DNA of 64,000 bases, from the NCBI GenBank assembly GCA_000827325.1, contig KN832871.1:372001-436000 (forward strand), read 5' to 3'. Under the pieces are notes generated by a model, which worked only from the letters and a program-made list of their open reading frames with translations, had not been told where the DNA came from and searched no databases. The translations under genes were made by a program, and so were the position numbers. The DNA comes from Oidiodendron maius Zn (lineage: Eukaryota > Ascomycota > Leotiomycetes > Myxotrichaceae). Positions 33,401 to 45,184 of this stretch are shown in pieces. Position 1 is the first letter of the stretch. Every line of letters begins with the position of its first letter.

Positions 33401-33831
33401 GTCTCGAGGGCGCTTCGGCTCGCATCTCGCAGTGGTCAGGATCGAACGATGGTGTAGCGCCCAGTGCGCCCGTACAAAGACATCGGCAGGAACCACATCA
33501 GCTCTCCGGATTGTCTTGAAGGGACTCAAATAGGGAAAATGTCTCATGTGTTGATCCAAAACAAAAGCGATCACTAAAATCTTGGTAGGTGGTACTTGCG
33601 CATCCATGCGCCCCATCGCTAACCATCTAGCGCTAGGACGCCGCGTCAAAGTAAAGATACAACTACAGCTTTTATACTCGACGCAAATACGAGCTGAAGA
33701 CACAACCACACCACCACCTATCATCCTCTCAGCCCTCCAGGCATCGATATCCCATCTTGCCACCTGTCTAAATACCGGCGCATGGCCATGACGATTAGCT
33801 AGAGCCAGCAACACTTCGAGGAATCGCACAG
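30401..33831. other. 3.4-kb gene-free divergent region between PBP1 and BUD6
   Basis: The largest gene-free stretch outside the right end. On the minus strand, 30450-31550 looks like a long promoter and leader for PBP1: C/T-rich tracts plus likely 5'UTR introns (for example a donor GTTAGT near 30612 and acceptor GAGGCAG near 30476). Many frames are open because of GC-rich low complexity, but none has protein-like features. 32480-33300 is AT-rich and featureless. I looked here for a missing LSm exon and did not find one. Confidence 0.5.
31401..31449. repeat. GTCGAG-rich low-complexity tract
   Basis: About eight GTCGAG or GTCGAG-like units with short interruptions. Read from the minus strand it is a CTCGAC tract lying upstream of PBP1, about 1 kb before its start codon. 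Confidence 0.6.
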
Positions 33832-36800
33832 ATGCAGCAGGCACAGTCGCAAAGGCCGATGGGACGGAGGACACCAGTGGGAGACCCAGGGCCACCTCCA
33901 TCAGTTCCTCCTCAGCCCATCCCTGCTGCCGCCAGTGCTCCCCATTCTCGAACATCCGTATCGTCTGCCAAGTCAGTCCAGAGTAGCGGAAGCAAGAGGC
34001 AAACTGTACGTGGGACCTCAACGGAGAACCGGCCTCAATTCCTCGGTTAGCCTTGTCTTGAACGAATCCAAAAAATGCTGATATCTATCTTCATAGGGCG
34101 GCCAATCCTCCCAGAGCGACTCTCCACTCTCTCAGATTGAGAGAAGCGTGACCCAACTCCTCTTCGCGACGAAGCAGCTCCTCGAGACCCTCACATCATG
34201 GTCCCGACACCAGGCGACAGACGTAGAGGTCTCCGATGTATACGTACGGTTAGGATATGAGTTCAACATTGCGTGCCGAGCGTTCACAGCAATCAACGTC
34301 GATACCTCGGACCTGGGCAATGTGCCAGAGTTATTGCGCCACATCCTTGAGTCAACACTCAGTCAGGAAGCGAGTGTTGAAAGTTTAGAGAAATATCTCC
34401 CTCGGATTAGAGATATAATCATCAATCTGCTTCATGGCTTGAAACGCAAACAGCAGAAGCTACGGCAGAAGCAGGCGCAGTCCAGAAGTGAGCAGAATGG
34501 GGAGAGTTCTTTGCCTAGAAATACCAGCGTTAGCAGTGCGAGTAGTTCGAGCGCCGGGCTCACTACGGTCTTGGACCAACAGCCCCCTGCCCGTCAGGAT
34601 AGCACCGTGCAAGATAATCGCGATAATGCGTCTTCATCGGGTGCTGTCCCTCCACGAATGTCGTCGATGACTACAGGCCGGCAATCAGAAGTACCTCAAC
34701 CAGTACCTCAAAGATCGCACTCTCGTGACTCCTCAACTGATCAGTCTACATTATCAAGTACCACAATGCAGAACATGCCTGTACTTGCCCCATATCCAGG
34801 AGACGAAGCGCCTAGCGTCCCTCGCCCTATATCTAGCGAGTTCAGCGTAGATGCTTTCCCGCCACCGCCTCCACCCCCAAAGCAGCAAAATGCCCTTGCG
34901 GCTCTGCAGCGAGGTGGAGACCTCGAAAGACGAGCATCAAGGAGATACTCGACTTATCAACTTTCCAAGCATCTTGGTGCATCTGCTAATGGTTTACCAA
35001 TGATACCAGCTGTGCAAAACTCTCCCATTCCAAACAGAGGTCGAAATGATGCTCGAGAATCGATGAGGGCAGTTCAAATCAGAGAAGAACAGAGACATAC
35101 ACGCCAAGGCTCTACGCGAATAAACACTGATGTGTCTCCCGCGCGGTCCTCGAAGTATCTTTCAGAGGACAAGGCAAAAAGTCAGACTACTGAAGTAGAG
35201 GGCACTAGCCCGACGGTGAAGACACCAGAGGACAAGCTTAGGAAGCCGACTGATTATAACGGCGCGAGCGCAACCTTGAATGGCCCACCAAACGTGGCAC
35301 CAGACGGTGTCCCTGTATTCTCTCCGGAAGAGACAGCAAAGAAGGAATTACCGAAGCTAGAAGATGGGCAGAGCGCTGCGGATGAGAGAAAATTCGTACC
35401 AGAAGACTCACCACCACCAGACAAGGACTTGACTCTATTCCTCCAGTATAAGACAAAGGTCAAGAAATTCGTTCTGATAGACGGGTACAAAGAGCTTTCT
35501 ATAGCACGGCTACAGCTAGCCTTTATAGAGAAGTTCGCCTGGAACACCCACAACAACGGAGTCGACTTACCTCAAATTTATATTCAAGACCCTGTATCAG
35601 GGGTACGGCACGAACTGGAGGATCTCGGTGACGTAAAGGACCGGTCTGTGCTAGTCTTGAATGTGGAGGTTCTGGATGAAGTCAAACGCCATATCGATGA
35701 GGGCATTGGAAACCTCAGGAAGATAGTCGAGGGTGTCAAGACAGCAGTTGATGACCAGCAAATCAGCATTCAACGAGTTTCGGATCGCCAGCAGGATGCA
35801 GCTAAGGAAATGGCACGGTTTGCAGTAGCCAAGCCGCAAGCCAGCACAGCGATGAATGGTCCTATTATCAGCCCCTCGAAGAGCAACAGTGTAGCACAGA
35901 TGAGCGAGGTCCAAAGTCTACGAAGGGATCTAGCTGTTATTCGCCAGACATTCTCGGAATTTCAGTCCGACATTCAGAGTTCCATGTCTGCCATCCGCAC
36001 CAAGGCTAACTCTGTCAAGGACGTGGCCGTTAATACTAGCATCCCAGACATATCAGGCGAATCTGGCCGGGCGTACGTCAATGCCGGCAAGAAATCCCTC
36101 AACGAAGACTCCGACAAACTCGTCGCGCAGGTCGACGACCTGCAAGACATTGTCGAGGATCTCCGCAAGGATGTTGTGACTCGTGGCGTACGGCCCCTCC
36201 CGCGCCTCCTGGAGAACGTGGCCAGGGACATCTCCCAAGCCACACAGGACCTCAAGCGGATGCAGGATTTTATGAAGCGTGAGCGTCCCATCTGGACAAA
36301 AATATGGGAGAAGGAGCTCGAGACTGTATGTAACGACCGCGAGGAGATGACCATGCAAGAGGATCTCGCGGCCGACTTACAGGATGATCTCGAGAAGGCC
36401 TTGCAGACGTTCGCTCTGGTCGAGCAGGCTACGAAGGAGCAGCTAAAGGACCCGGCGGCGCCAAGCGCCGCGCGCACTCGCGGGCTCAACCACGTCCTTC
36501 CCGCAGCCGACCCGACAGCCGCAAAGGAGGGCGTGTTAGACGAAGTACGCGCGCTGCAGCCGAATCACGAGGACCGTCTCGAGGCGATTGAGCGCGCGGA
36601 AAAGATGCGCCAGCGCGAGCTAGAGAGCCGGCGTGGTGGCGAGTTCCAAAAGGAGCTGGGCAATTTCGTCGAGGAAGGAAAGCTAAAGAAGTCCGGCGGC
36701 TTCGAGGAGGTCGAGCGCGCGAGGAAGGCAAAAGACGATAAGATCCGCCGCGAGGTCTGGGAGAGGCAGAATGGAATGACGCAGGCGGACGCTATGATGG

Positions 36801-36892
36801 CCACGGAGCCCAAGGCTCCCGGGCCCCCGAACGGAGAGATAGTGGAGGAGCCGGTCCCGCTGGGGGAGGAACCGCCTCCGCCGGACATCTAA
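33832..36892 (+). CDS. bud6: BUD6/AIP3, actin-interacting polarity protein
   Basis: Polarisome component that binds actin and formins at growing hyphal tips. Exons 33832-34005 and 34097-36892 give 989 aa. The intron 34006-34096 uses a GTACGT donor and joins KRQT to GGQSSQSDSPLS in phase 0. Exon 2 opens with the conserved block SPLSQIERSVTQLLFATKQL and ETLTSWSR near residue 68. A central disordered Ser/Pro-rich part follows (PPPPPPPKQQ near residue 300). The AIP3 core starts around 490 (LFLQYKTKVKKFVL) and is largely coiled coil, rich in Glu, Lys, Arg and Asp, to about residue 970. The length agrees with filamentous-fungal Bud6. Confidence 0.93.
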
Positions 36893-37758
36893 GTTTGCAC
36901 CTAGCCATGAAACGGTACACGGGAAATGCCTAAGAAACGCAACGAAATTATGGGAGAAAAATGCCGATTTCTTGCATATGTATCTACTCTACGTTACCTA
37001 TAGCCAGCCCCCTTTACCGCCCACTGTTACAACCACGCTGGCAATCTGTTCAATTTCTTACCTCTTTCCTCCACCTTTTCCAGGTTTTTCAGCATGGCGT
37101 TCGGGATAGTCTGGGAGTTTTATAAGCGTTGAATTTTCTCATTACGATGGGGTAGGAGTAAGGACGACTTGGTGGAGACTGGGGGAATTGAGGCTAAGTC
37201 TATTCTGTGTTAGAAGACAAGATTAGATAGAGAGATCCTTCTGTGGATTGCGCGAGGGAAAGGAGGTCGTTTTTCTTGCGGGTTTTCTTCGCAGTTGATA
37301 GTTCATTTAGGTAGTAAATTTTTAGAAGCACCGAGATGCGCCACATTCATAGCTCAGGCTAAGTTGACTTTGCTGTTGCTGTTACGCGTGGAACTGATTC
37401 TGGGTATCATATCTACTGCCAACCAGGCTACATTGGAGTCAAATGAAGAATTCTTGAATCATTTTGTTAATTTTGTTTCAGAGAAACTTTCATTAGGTAT
37501 AGAACTATCAGTACCTGACAGCTATCTCATTGAACACCACGGTCTCATACCCAACCGTAGTCATATGGGGGTTAAGACGCTCATCCTTAGCTTTCCTGCC
37601 CTTCACCTTTGTCTATGGACCATTCCGCCGACCCAAAACGCCTCTAGCCCCATGCGAAGGAGAATTATATCCCGGTATTATTAAAAAATATTATTAATCA
37701 AACCCCCAAAATTTTCCAGAAAACATATCCAAGCTGGTATCTCTCTGGTTGTTGCTTC
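36893..37758. other. Convergent 3' spacer
   Basis: About 0.87 kb between the 3' ends of BUD6 and the MFS gene. AT-rich towards the right. A 129-aa frame at 37295-37684 lacks recognisable features and is not called. Confidence 0.5.
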
Positions 37759-39738
37759 TTAGACCGCATCCACTCCAGTCTTCTCGACCTCAGGGGCAGG
37801 CCCTTCCTGTGGCAGGGCTTTCGTGGGCGCGAACTTGCTTCGTCTGCGGATCCTCTCGCCATAATAGTAGAACGCCACTGGGATAGGGACCATCAATAGC
37901 GCAACGCAGCCTAGCAGCGTGCCAGCCCATTGAATGCCCATGCCATTGAACATATAGGTCGCGAAGAGAGGGAAACCTGCACCAGCGAGAGATCGCAGGA
38001 AGGTGTTAGCAGCGATAGCAGAGGCGGCGAACATGAGGTATGCGTCGATGAGATAGTTGAGAGACTGGAGGAAGATGGAGAGCAAACCGAAGCCGCTTAG
38101 CAGGCCGGAGAGAGTGGGCACGATCCAGTGGATGTCTTGCCGATACCCGGACCAGCCGAACCAGAATAGGCCGGCGGCGAAGGAGACACCGCCGATGATG
38201 GCCGGGGGAAGGCGCCATTCGGGCACAGGCACGCCATCGTTGGCAGCCAATTTGCGATTGTACCAGGGTTGGGTGAGGGCGATGAAGACGCCAGCGAGAA
38301 GCATGCCGACTATCATGCCGAAGTATGGGAGGCCGCCAACACCGGGAGTCATGCCGTGGACACCCTGGAAGACGAGTGGGTATGCAGTGAGGAACAAATA
38401 CAGCAGTCCGTACACAAAAGCAAGGTAGATCGAGATGAGCAGGACGATGGGCTCAGTGAAAAGGAGGCGCATGGGACGAGAGAAGTTCTTGGTGATAAGC
38501 TCGCGGAAGTCGATTTCTATTTCCTCCTGCTTGGCGTGGATGCCCCAATTTTTTGTCCTCCGGCGCAGCTCAGCGGCCTTCGAGACCAAGATCACGGGTG
38601 GATATGTCTCCTCAAGGAAAAGAAAGTCGAGGACAAAGGCGAGCCATCCCATGATAGCGGCGATCCTATGGATATATCAGAATCATATTCGTGGCAGCTC
38701 GGCGTATAGCGAGCACTTACCATTCAGTCCAGCGCCAGCCAAGGTGACTAGTTACAATGAAGCCGCCGATGAAGGGGGCCAGAAGGGGGCCGGAAAAGAC
38801 AGTCATAGAAAAGACAGTAATGGCTATGCCACGAGTTCGGTTGTCGAACATGTCAGAGAAGACGGCCGCAACGACAGCCAAAGGGCACGCTCCAAAAATA
38901 CCTGAAAGTGTAAGCAATCGAAGCCCCAAGGCGGAAAAGAGTCCAAGAAACATACCTCCCCAGAATCGGCATATCATGATCGTCTGCAGATCCTTCGCCG
39001 CGGCTACAGCGATTTGGAAGATCGAGAAGCCAAACATGCCAATAACCAACGGCAACCTTCGGCCTCTCAGTTCGCTCAGGGGAGCCCAGAAAACGGGCCC
39101 AATGGCAAATCCAAGCACATAAAAAGAAAGACCCAACAATCCCACCTCGGTAGAGACGCCGTAAGTGGTAGCAACCGATCGCGTTGCCGTAGAGAAGATG
39201 CTCGACGCGAAGGCCGACACCAAGGTCGTGTAGCCCAGTACCACGCCTGTCAAGAGCCTGCGCAGATAAGTTAGTTGCTCTCCTTCTCTCTCACGACATC
39301 CATGCGCGCAACTCACTTCTTCCGCATCGGCCAGTTCTGGGCGTGCAATGGATCGTCAGGCCCGACGAACTCCACAACGTACTCCTCGCGCTCAGGCAGA
39401 GGGGGAGGGAATGGCTTCCCCAGGCCCATCTCCGGCATGGGTCTCCGGCTGTCTCTGCTCTTGGTGGTGGTGGTCCTGCCAATGGTGCCGGCATGCTGAC
39501 TTTTGGCGGTCTGGATACGGCTCAGCACCGTCGGGTGTCGCTCGAGATCGGCCTGGGTCTCGAGGCGGCTCATGCCCGTCTCTCGGCGCACCGCTGACCC
39601 TTCTGAGGACGAGCTCGAGGTGGTCGAGGCCGATTCGACGCGCTCGATCTCGCGCGTGTCCCGCCGCTGGCCATCGGGGTATAGCTGAGGGGAGGCTTGC
39701 TGCTCGGCGGACCGAATCTCCTGGTCTGCTTCGTCCAT
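37759..39738 (-). CDS. MFS transporter, DHA1 (drug/polyamine:H+ antiporter) type
   Basis: Plasma-membrane exporter of the Tpo1-like group. Exons 39738-39317, 39257-38956, 38901-38721 and 38665-37759 give 603 aa. Introns are 39316-39258, 38955-38902 and 38720-38666. The cytosolic N-terminus (~130 residues) is hydrophilic and ends [20 protein letters not shown], the conserved entry to TM1 in this subfamily. Twelve hydrophobic segments follow. Motif A-like sequence [16 protein letters not shown] sits between TM2 and TM3, and a long central loop lies between the halves. Intron 2 is 54 nt with no in-frame stop, so its retention would insert 18 hydrophobic residues. Substrate cannot be told from the sequence. 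Divergent from the sugar transporter. Confidence 0.9.
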
Positions 39739-40417
39739 AGTAGCTACTGCACTGGCGATGGGGGTATCGAGGCCAATGCCAAAAAAAAAAACACAGGGAG
39801 AAAAGAGAGCAATGGAGGGACAGTGGATGCCTGGGGCAGGAGAGATAAGAGCTTTATTTATATTTTTTGGAGCAAAATTTACGATTCGGCCTATGGCTCT
39901 CTGGGGCATGGTGGAGCAGGGAGCTACACGGCTAGACGGCTGGCGGGGATTTCTCGCCACTGTCCAGCTCCTGTGCCGTTTTACGGTCAGACCGAGCGCT
40001 GCAGGCCGCTGAATAATCCATACGCACCCTACCAGTGACCCTCCTACGATTCGGCCATTTTGCCAGAAATAAAGGGTTCCTGGAGTAGAATTAAGGTAAG
40101 TCAGGTCAGGAGGGGCTCGTACCGGAGGAATTAGCAGAGATGGCCTGAGGTTGCGACGATTGTACTCTCACATCTCGCTCTCGCTCTCGGTACCAGCCCT
40201 AAGACTGGAAGCCGAAATACCTCATCGCGCATGAAAAACCATCGGAGCTCGAAAGAACTATCTTCCGTGCCGCGGCCTCTGGAGACGAATCAGCCCCCAT
40301 GTCACGGCCGCTGACGCACCCGCACCACAACGCCAACCCACCACAGACGCAACCGTATCCTGACTGCAGGAACCGGACAATATTTCTCGCGCCCAAGAGA
40401 CCACAACTCGGGTCAAT
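39739..40417. promoter_or_regulatory. Shared divergent promoter region of two MFS transporter genes
   Basis: 679 bp between the two start codons, with no intervening gene. A run of 12 A begins at 39779, just upstream of the minus-strand start. Common regulation is possible, but nothing in the sequence proves it. Confidence 0.45.
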
Positions 40418-42138
40418 ATGGCAGACGCCGCCGACCAGCCCTTGATGGGCCAGCAGCCTGGGGACGATGGGCGCCTGAGCGAGGATGTAGACCTCCCAGA
40501 TGTGGCGCCGATGCCAGAGAAGGATCTTGGCCAGCCTGGCATCTACGTCTGGCTGTTGACCTTCTCGGCGGGCATCAGCGGCCTGTTATTTGGATGTAGG
40601 TGCAGCCAGGTTCATGAGAGGGAAGATAACGTCACTGACATGGCACTTCAGATGATACCGGCGTCATCTCGTCGACTCTGGTCTCGATCAACAGCTCCTT
40701 GGGCCACCCCTTGACCACCCTCGACAAGTCTCTCATCACCTCCGCGACTGCTCTCTTCGCCCTCCTTATCTCTCCCGTTTCCGGCGTCCTTGCCGATAGT
40801 CTGGGTCGCAAAAAGGTCATCATCCTGGCCGATTCAGCCTTCACCTTCGGCGCGCTCTTGCAGGCGGCCTCTTTCTCCGTCCCGGCTATGATCGCGGGGC
40901 GCGCAGTCGTCGGGCTGGCTGTCGGCGCGGGGAGCTTCGTGACCCCTCTATATATAGCAGAGCTGTCGCCCGCGCCTTTCCGAGGGCGCTTGCTTACGCT
41001 GAACGTGCTCTTCATCACGCTCGGGCAGGTGGTGGCGTACATCGTCGGCTGGGCCTTCGTGCAGTGGGGGAATCAGGACACGGCGTGGAGGTGGATGGTG
41101 GGGCTGGGGGCGCTGCCGGCTGTGGTGCAGATGGTTGCCATGCTGGTGATGCCGGAATCGCCTCGATGGCTGGTCAAAGTAGGTCAGAATGGCGGGGCAC
41201 GGAGAGTACTGAGTAAAGTCTTTGGTGCTGGGACGGACAACCAGCGTACGGTGGAAGGTGTGTTGAAAAGTATTGAGACTGAGGTTCGGGAAGAGGAGGA
41301 GGCATTGAGGGGCAGGATGAGAGGACGAAGAACGAAGGGTCACTCGTGGGTCTCCAGCATGAAGGATAACTGGGGCGAGCTCTTTCGAGTGGCCGGCAAT
41401 AGGAGAGCACTCATCATTGCATGCTCATTACAAGGCTTACAGCAGCTGTGTGGATTTGTGAGTTTGTTGTTTCTCCGCATTGGCCATTGCTAACTGGAAG
41501 CCATGTAGAACTCCCTGATGTATTTTGCAGCCACCATCTTCACCATCATTGGCTTCGAAAACCCGACCCTGACAGCACTGTCAGTGGCATTGACCAATTT
41601 CGTCATGACCTGCGTGGCTCTACAGCTGATAGACCGCATCGGGAGAAGGCGTATCCTACTGTGGTCGATTCCCTTCATGGCCTTCGGCCTCCTCCTTTGC
41701 AGCGTCGGCTTCTACTTCATCACCCTCCCTCCCAATCTCAATGCAGACAACCCCTCGGCTACAAAAGCAGCCTTCGAGACGGTCCCTCTACACGAGCGCT
41801 ACGCCGAATTACTCGTGCTCATTAGCATGATCATATACGTGGGAACATACGCTCTAGGTCTGGGCAACGTCCCGTGGATGCAGAGCGAGCTGTTCCCTCT
41901 GAGCGTGCGCTCGCTGGGCTCGGGGCTCAGTACCAGCACCAATTGGGGGGCCAATTTTGTGGTTGGCCTCACCTTCTTGCCGATGATGGAGTTCTTGACG
42001 CCGGCGTTGACCTTTCTTATATACTCTTGTGTATGTGTTGGCGGGTGTCTTTTGATTTGGTGGATATACCCGGAAACGAAAGGACTGAGTCTAGAGGAGG
42101 TGGGTGCCTTGCTTGCGGAAGGCTGGGGCGTGAGATAG
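40418..42138 (+). CDS. MFS sugar/myo-inositol transporter (ITR type)
   Basis: Proton-coupled sugar or polyol importer of the plasma membrane. Exons 40418-40595, 40652-41457 and 41509-42138 give 537 aa. Introns are 56 and 51 nt with good branch sites (TGCTAAC in the second). The first splice joins LLFGY to DTGVISSTLVS, the FGYDTG motif of Itr1-like carriers. Further family motifs: ADSLGRKKVI (loop 2-3), PESPRWLV after TM6, LQGLQQLCGFNSLMYF in TM7, DRIGRRRILL (loop 8-9) and PETKGLSLEEV after TM12. The D-T-G-x-I-S and NSLMYF combination points to myo-inositol rather than hexose, but I hold this loosely. Confidence 0.9.
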
Positions 42139-42921
42139 GGTCTCTAACGCGGCGGGGAAGATATTAGATTGAAGATATTTAGAGCGCTGATACCCCAAGA
42201 ATATATGTCCAATGTTAACCAAATGTCTGATTACTCACCAAACGTATGTCTTGGACAACCAGGACCGGGCCGAAATACCTTTACTTTCCGTGCCTCCTAC
42301 GGAGGGGCCGATATACGGGCATGAGGTTGGTGGGCAACATCGAAGCGCATTCACATGTCAGAGAAGGATCTATCATATCTTTGATAGAGGCTCCATATTT
42401 CTACCGCATTTCGGCGCGAGAGGTGTCTCGTGGCTATTCCCAGATGCTTCTGCGCCCTCTCCCTTCGGCACAGAAATAGGATGGACTATCCAAGAAAAAT
42501 ATCCGGGACTGGCAGTCCGTATGAAATGGCTCTCTCTCATCGAAATAGTCCAGGCCGGGCTAATTTTGCATCTGATAGCAGAAGATTTGCATCGGAGATG
42601 ATCTCGAAAAGGTTTTGGCGCCAATGGGCGTGGGCTATTATTCTGAGCCTCGGCACGATCACTAGCGTCCCCAGGAGTCGGGAGCCACGACATTTATCTC
42701 ACAGCTGCGTCTGCGCGACACGGACCAAGCGAGAACCACCGACGTAGCTATGGAAAGTCTGGGTGGGTATTGTCCGTTGACCGACAGCCGACAGCCGTAC
42801 AAGAAACAACCTAGGATACAAAACAAGGTGAAAGGTACGAGCTGAAATTATTTATCTTCTTCCCCAATCTTCCTGTAGTTTTACTCCTACATATTTCTAT
42901 TCCCCATATTCTTAGCCAGAA
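42139..42921. other. Intergenic region upstream of acyl-CoA oxidase
   Basis: About 0.78 kb, with no supported gene. It contains a single CCTCGG site described separately. Confidence 0.5.
42648..42653 (+). promoter_or_regulatory. Candidate FarA/FarB site (CCTCGG) upstream of acyl-CoA oxidase
   Basis: CCTCGG lies 269 bp before the ACOX start codon. In Aspergillus the fatty-acid regulators FarA and FarB act through this hexamer in promoters of peroxisomal beta-oxidation genes. About 0.4 sites are expected by chance in this spacer, so a single match is suggestive only. Confidence 0.3.
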
Positions 42922-45184
42922 ATGTCTCCGACTCCAGACTGGGTGAAGGCCCTGAAGCCATCCACGCCGGCGGGTACGGATCTGCTCAAGGCGGAGCGCG
43001 ACAAGTCCCAGATATCTGTGGACAAGCTCTCGAACTTCCTCTTCACCAGGGAGGTGCTGGAGAGGCAGCAGCGGATCCTGGAGATCCTGCAATCCGAGAA
43101 GATCTTCGACAAGTCCCAGAACTATTTCGATGGTCGGGTCGACAAGTTCAAGACAGCTTTGGCCCGGGGTAAGAAGTTGAGGCTGCTGCAGGTCAAGCAC
43201 AACTGGAATAACGATGAGTACATGACGGCCTATGATCTGGTCAGTGAGACCGGGCCCTATGTCCTGCACATCGGCATGTACCTGGTAGGTTACGCCTGGG
43301 ATCGTCTGATGCAGCCGTACTAACCGTCTTCCAGACGACTCTTCGCGGTCAAGGCACTCCCGAGCAGAAGAAACTCTTCCTCGAGCCTGCAGAGAACTAC
43401 GAGGCCATTGGCTGCTATGCACAGACCGAGTTGGGCCATGGCTCGAACGTTCGCGGCCTCGAGACTACCGCCACGTGGAATCCTGAAGACAAGACCTTCA
43501 TCCTCCACTCTCCCCACCTTACCGCTTCGAAGTGGTGGATTGGCTCCCTTGGACGGACTGCGAATCACGCGGTGGTGATGGCGCAGCTCATTATCAAGGG
43601 CAAGAGCTACGGACCGCATCCTTTCGTCTGCCAGATCAGGGACATGAAGACGCACGAGCCATTGGAGGGCATCCACGTTGGTGATATTGGCCCGAAGTTC
43701 GGCTACAACAGCATGGACAATGGATTCCTCCTCTTCAACCAGGTCAAGATTCCCCACATCAATATGTTAGCCCGCTTCTCGCAAGTCGATCCCGATACGA
43801 GCAAGTATGTGCACCCATCATCGCCAAGCTTGGTATATGGCACCCTCACATGGGTGCGATCAACGATCGTCCTGCAATCTGGTGGCACTCTCGCACGCGG
43901 TGTCACGATCGCCACACGATACGCAGCCGTCCGACGTCAATTCCAAGATCGGGACGGCCAGAAAGACAGCAATGGCGAGAACCAGGTTCTCAACTATACC
44001 ATGGTCCAATTCCGACTCCTGCCTCTCCTCGCAGCCACTTTCGCCCTCCACTTCACTGGCAAGGCTATGATGTCCCTGTACCAGGAGAACCAGCAGAAAA
44101 TGCTGTCAGGTGCGGGTACGGAGGCTTCCGCCAGTAGAGGTGCAGGGCCAGAAGAGACCCAGTCGAGTAGTGATCTCCTAGCAGATTTGCACGCCACTTC
44201 TTGTGGGCTGAAGGCGCTGGGGAGCACGACTGCTGCTGAGGGCCTGGAAGTCTGCCGCCGAGCTTGTGGGGGTCATGGATACTCTAGCTTCGCAGGGATT
44301 GGTGGGCTTTCCCCCCTATTTCAAGTGGTACGAGCTGCTAACCGTTTTCCATTTTATAGGGTCTTGGTATGCTGACTATCTACCCACTACCACATGGGAG
44401 GGTGACAACTACATGTTAACCCAGCAAGTCGCTCGCTACGTAAGATTTCTGTCCTAGACCATGAGTTTTCGGCGATGGCTGATCGACGTTCTAGCTCTTA
44501 AAATCCGCGCGCGCAGTGTTGAAAGGAAAAGCTCCGAATAACGATACGACGAAGATCTTTACCACGTACCTCCAGAAGCAAGATATGGGCGCGGCACATG
44601 ACATCCTCGGATCAGATAGTGATCTGGTGGCGGCATTTGCCTGGCGCACATCATTCTTGACCTTTGAGGCGCTAAAGCATCGCGATCTCGAGAAAAACTC
44701 TTGGAACTCCCTCCTGGTGGATTTCTGGCGCCTCAGCACCGCCCACTCCCAATATCTGGTGGTCAAGAACTTCTACGAGGCCTTGCAGAGCGAGAGTCTC
44801 CAGCAGGAGCTCGACCCCGAGCTCGTCGGCGTCATGCACAAGCTCTTCCGCCTCTATGCCCTGCACACGCTCGAGAAGGAGGGCGCCGAGTTCTACTCGT
44901 CGGCGGCCGTCACGGTCCGCCAGATCCAGCTCACGCGGACCAAGGCCGTGATGAAGCTGCTCGAGGAGGTGCGGCCGCATGCCTTGCGACTCGTCGATGC
45001 CTGGCAGTTCCCCGATTGGCAGCTCGACTCAGCGCTGGGTCGAAAGGATGGCCGAGTGTATGAAGATTTATTCCATCGTGCCTCAGAGCTGAACCCTCTG
45101 AACGGCCTGACCATCGACCCATACCCTACCAGCGACGTATTGATCAAGAGGGATGAGACGGCCAGCTTTCGGAGCAAATTGTAA
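42922..45184 (+). CDS. Peroxisomal acyl-CoA oxidase (POX1/ACOX)
   Basis: First enzyme of peroxisomal beta-oxidation: oxidises acyl-CoA to trans-2-enoyl-CoA with FAD, producing hydrogen peroxide. Exons 42922-43284, 43335-44301, 44360-44439 and 44495-45184 give 699 aa. The four-exon join restores the conserved sequence at each boundary, for example GYSSFAGIG/SWYADYLPT and TQQVARY/LLKSARA. Motifs: CYAQTELGHGSNVRGLETTA with TASKWWIG (flavin and substrate binding), CRRACGGHGYSS, and TTTWEGDNYMLTQQ, which carries the catalytic Glu. The C-terminus is SFRSKL, a perfect PTS1 tripeptide (SKL), so import into peroxisomes is expected. The length is typical for the family. Confidence 0.96.

Noticed and set aside
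33398-34021. 207-codon minus-strand frame opposite the BUD6 5' region
   Set aside because: It overlaps the BUD6 first exon antisense and shows no domain or compositional support.
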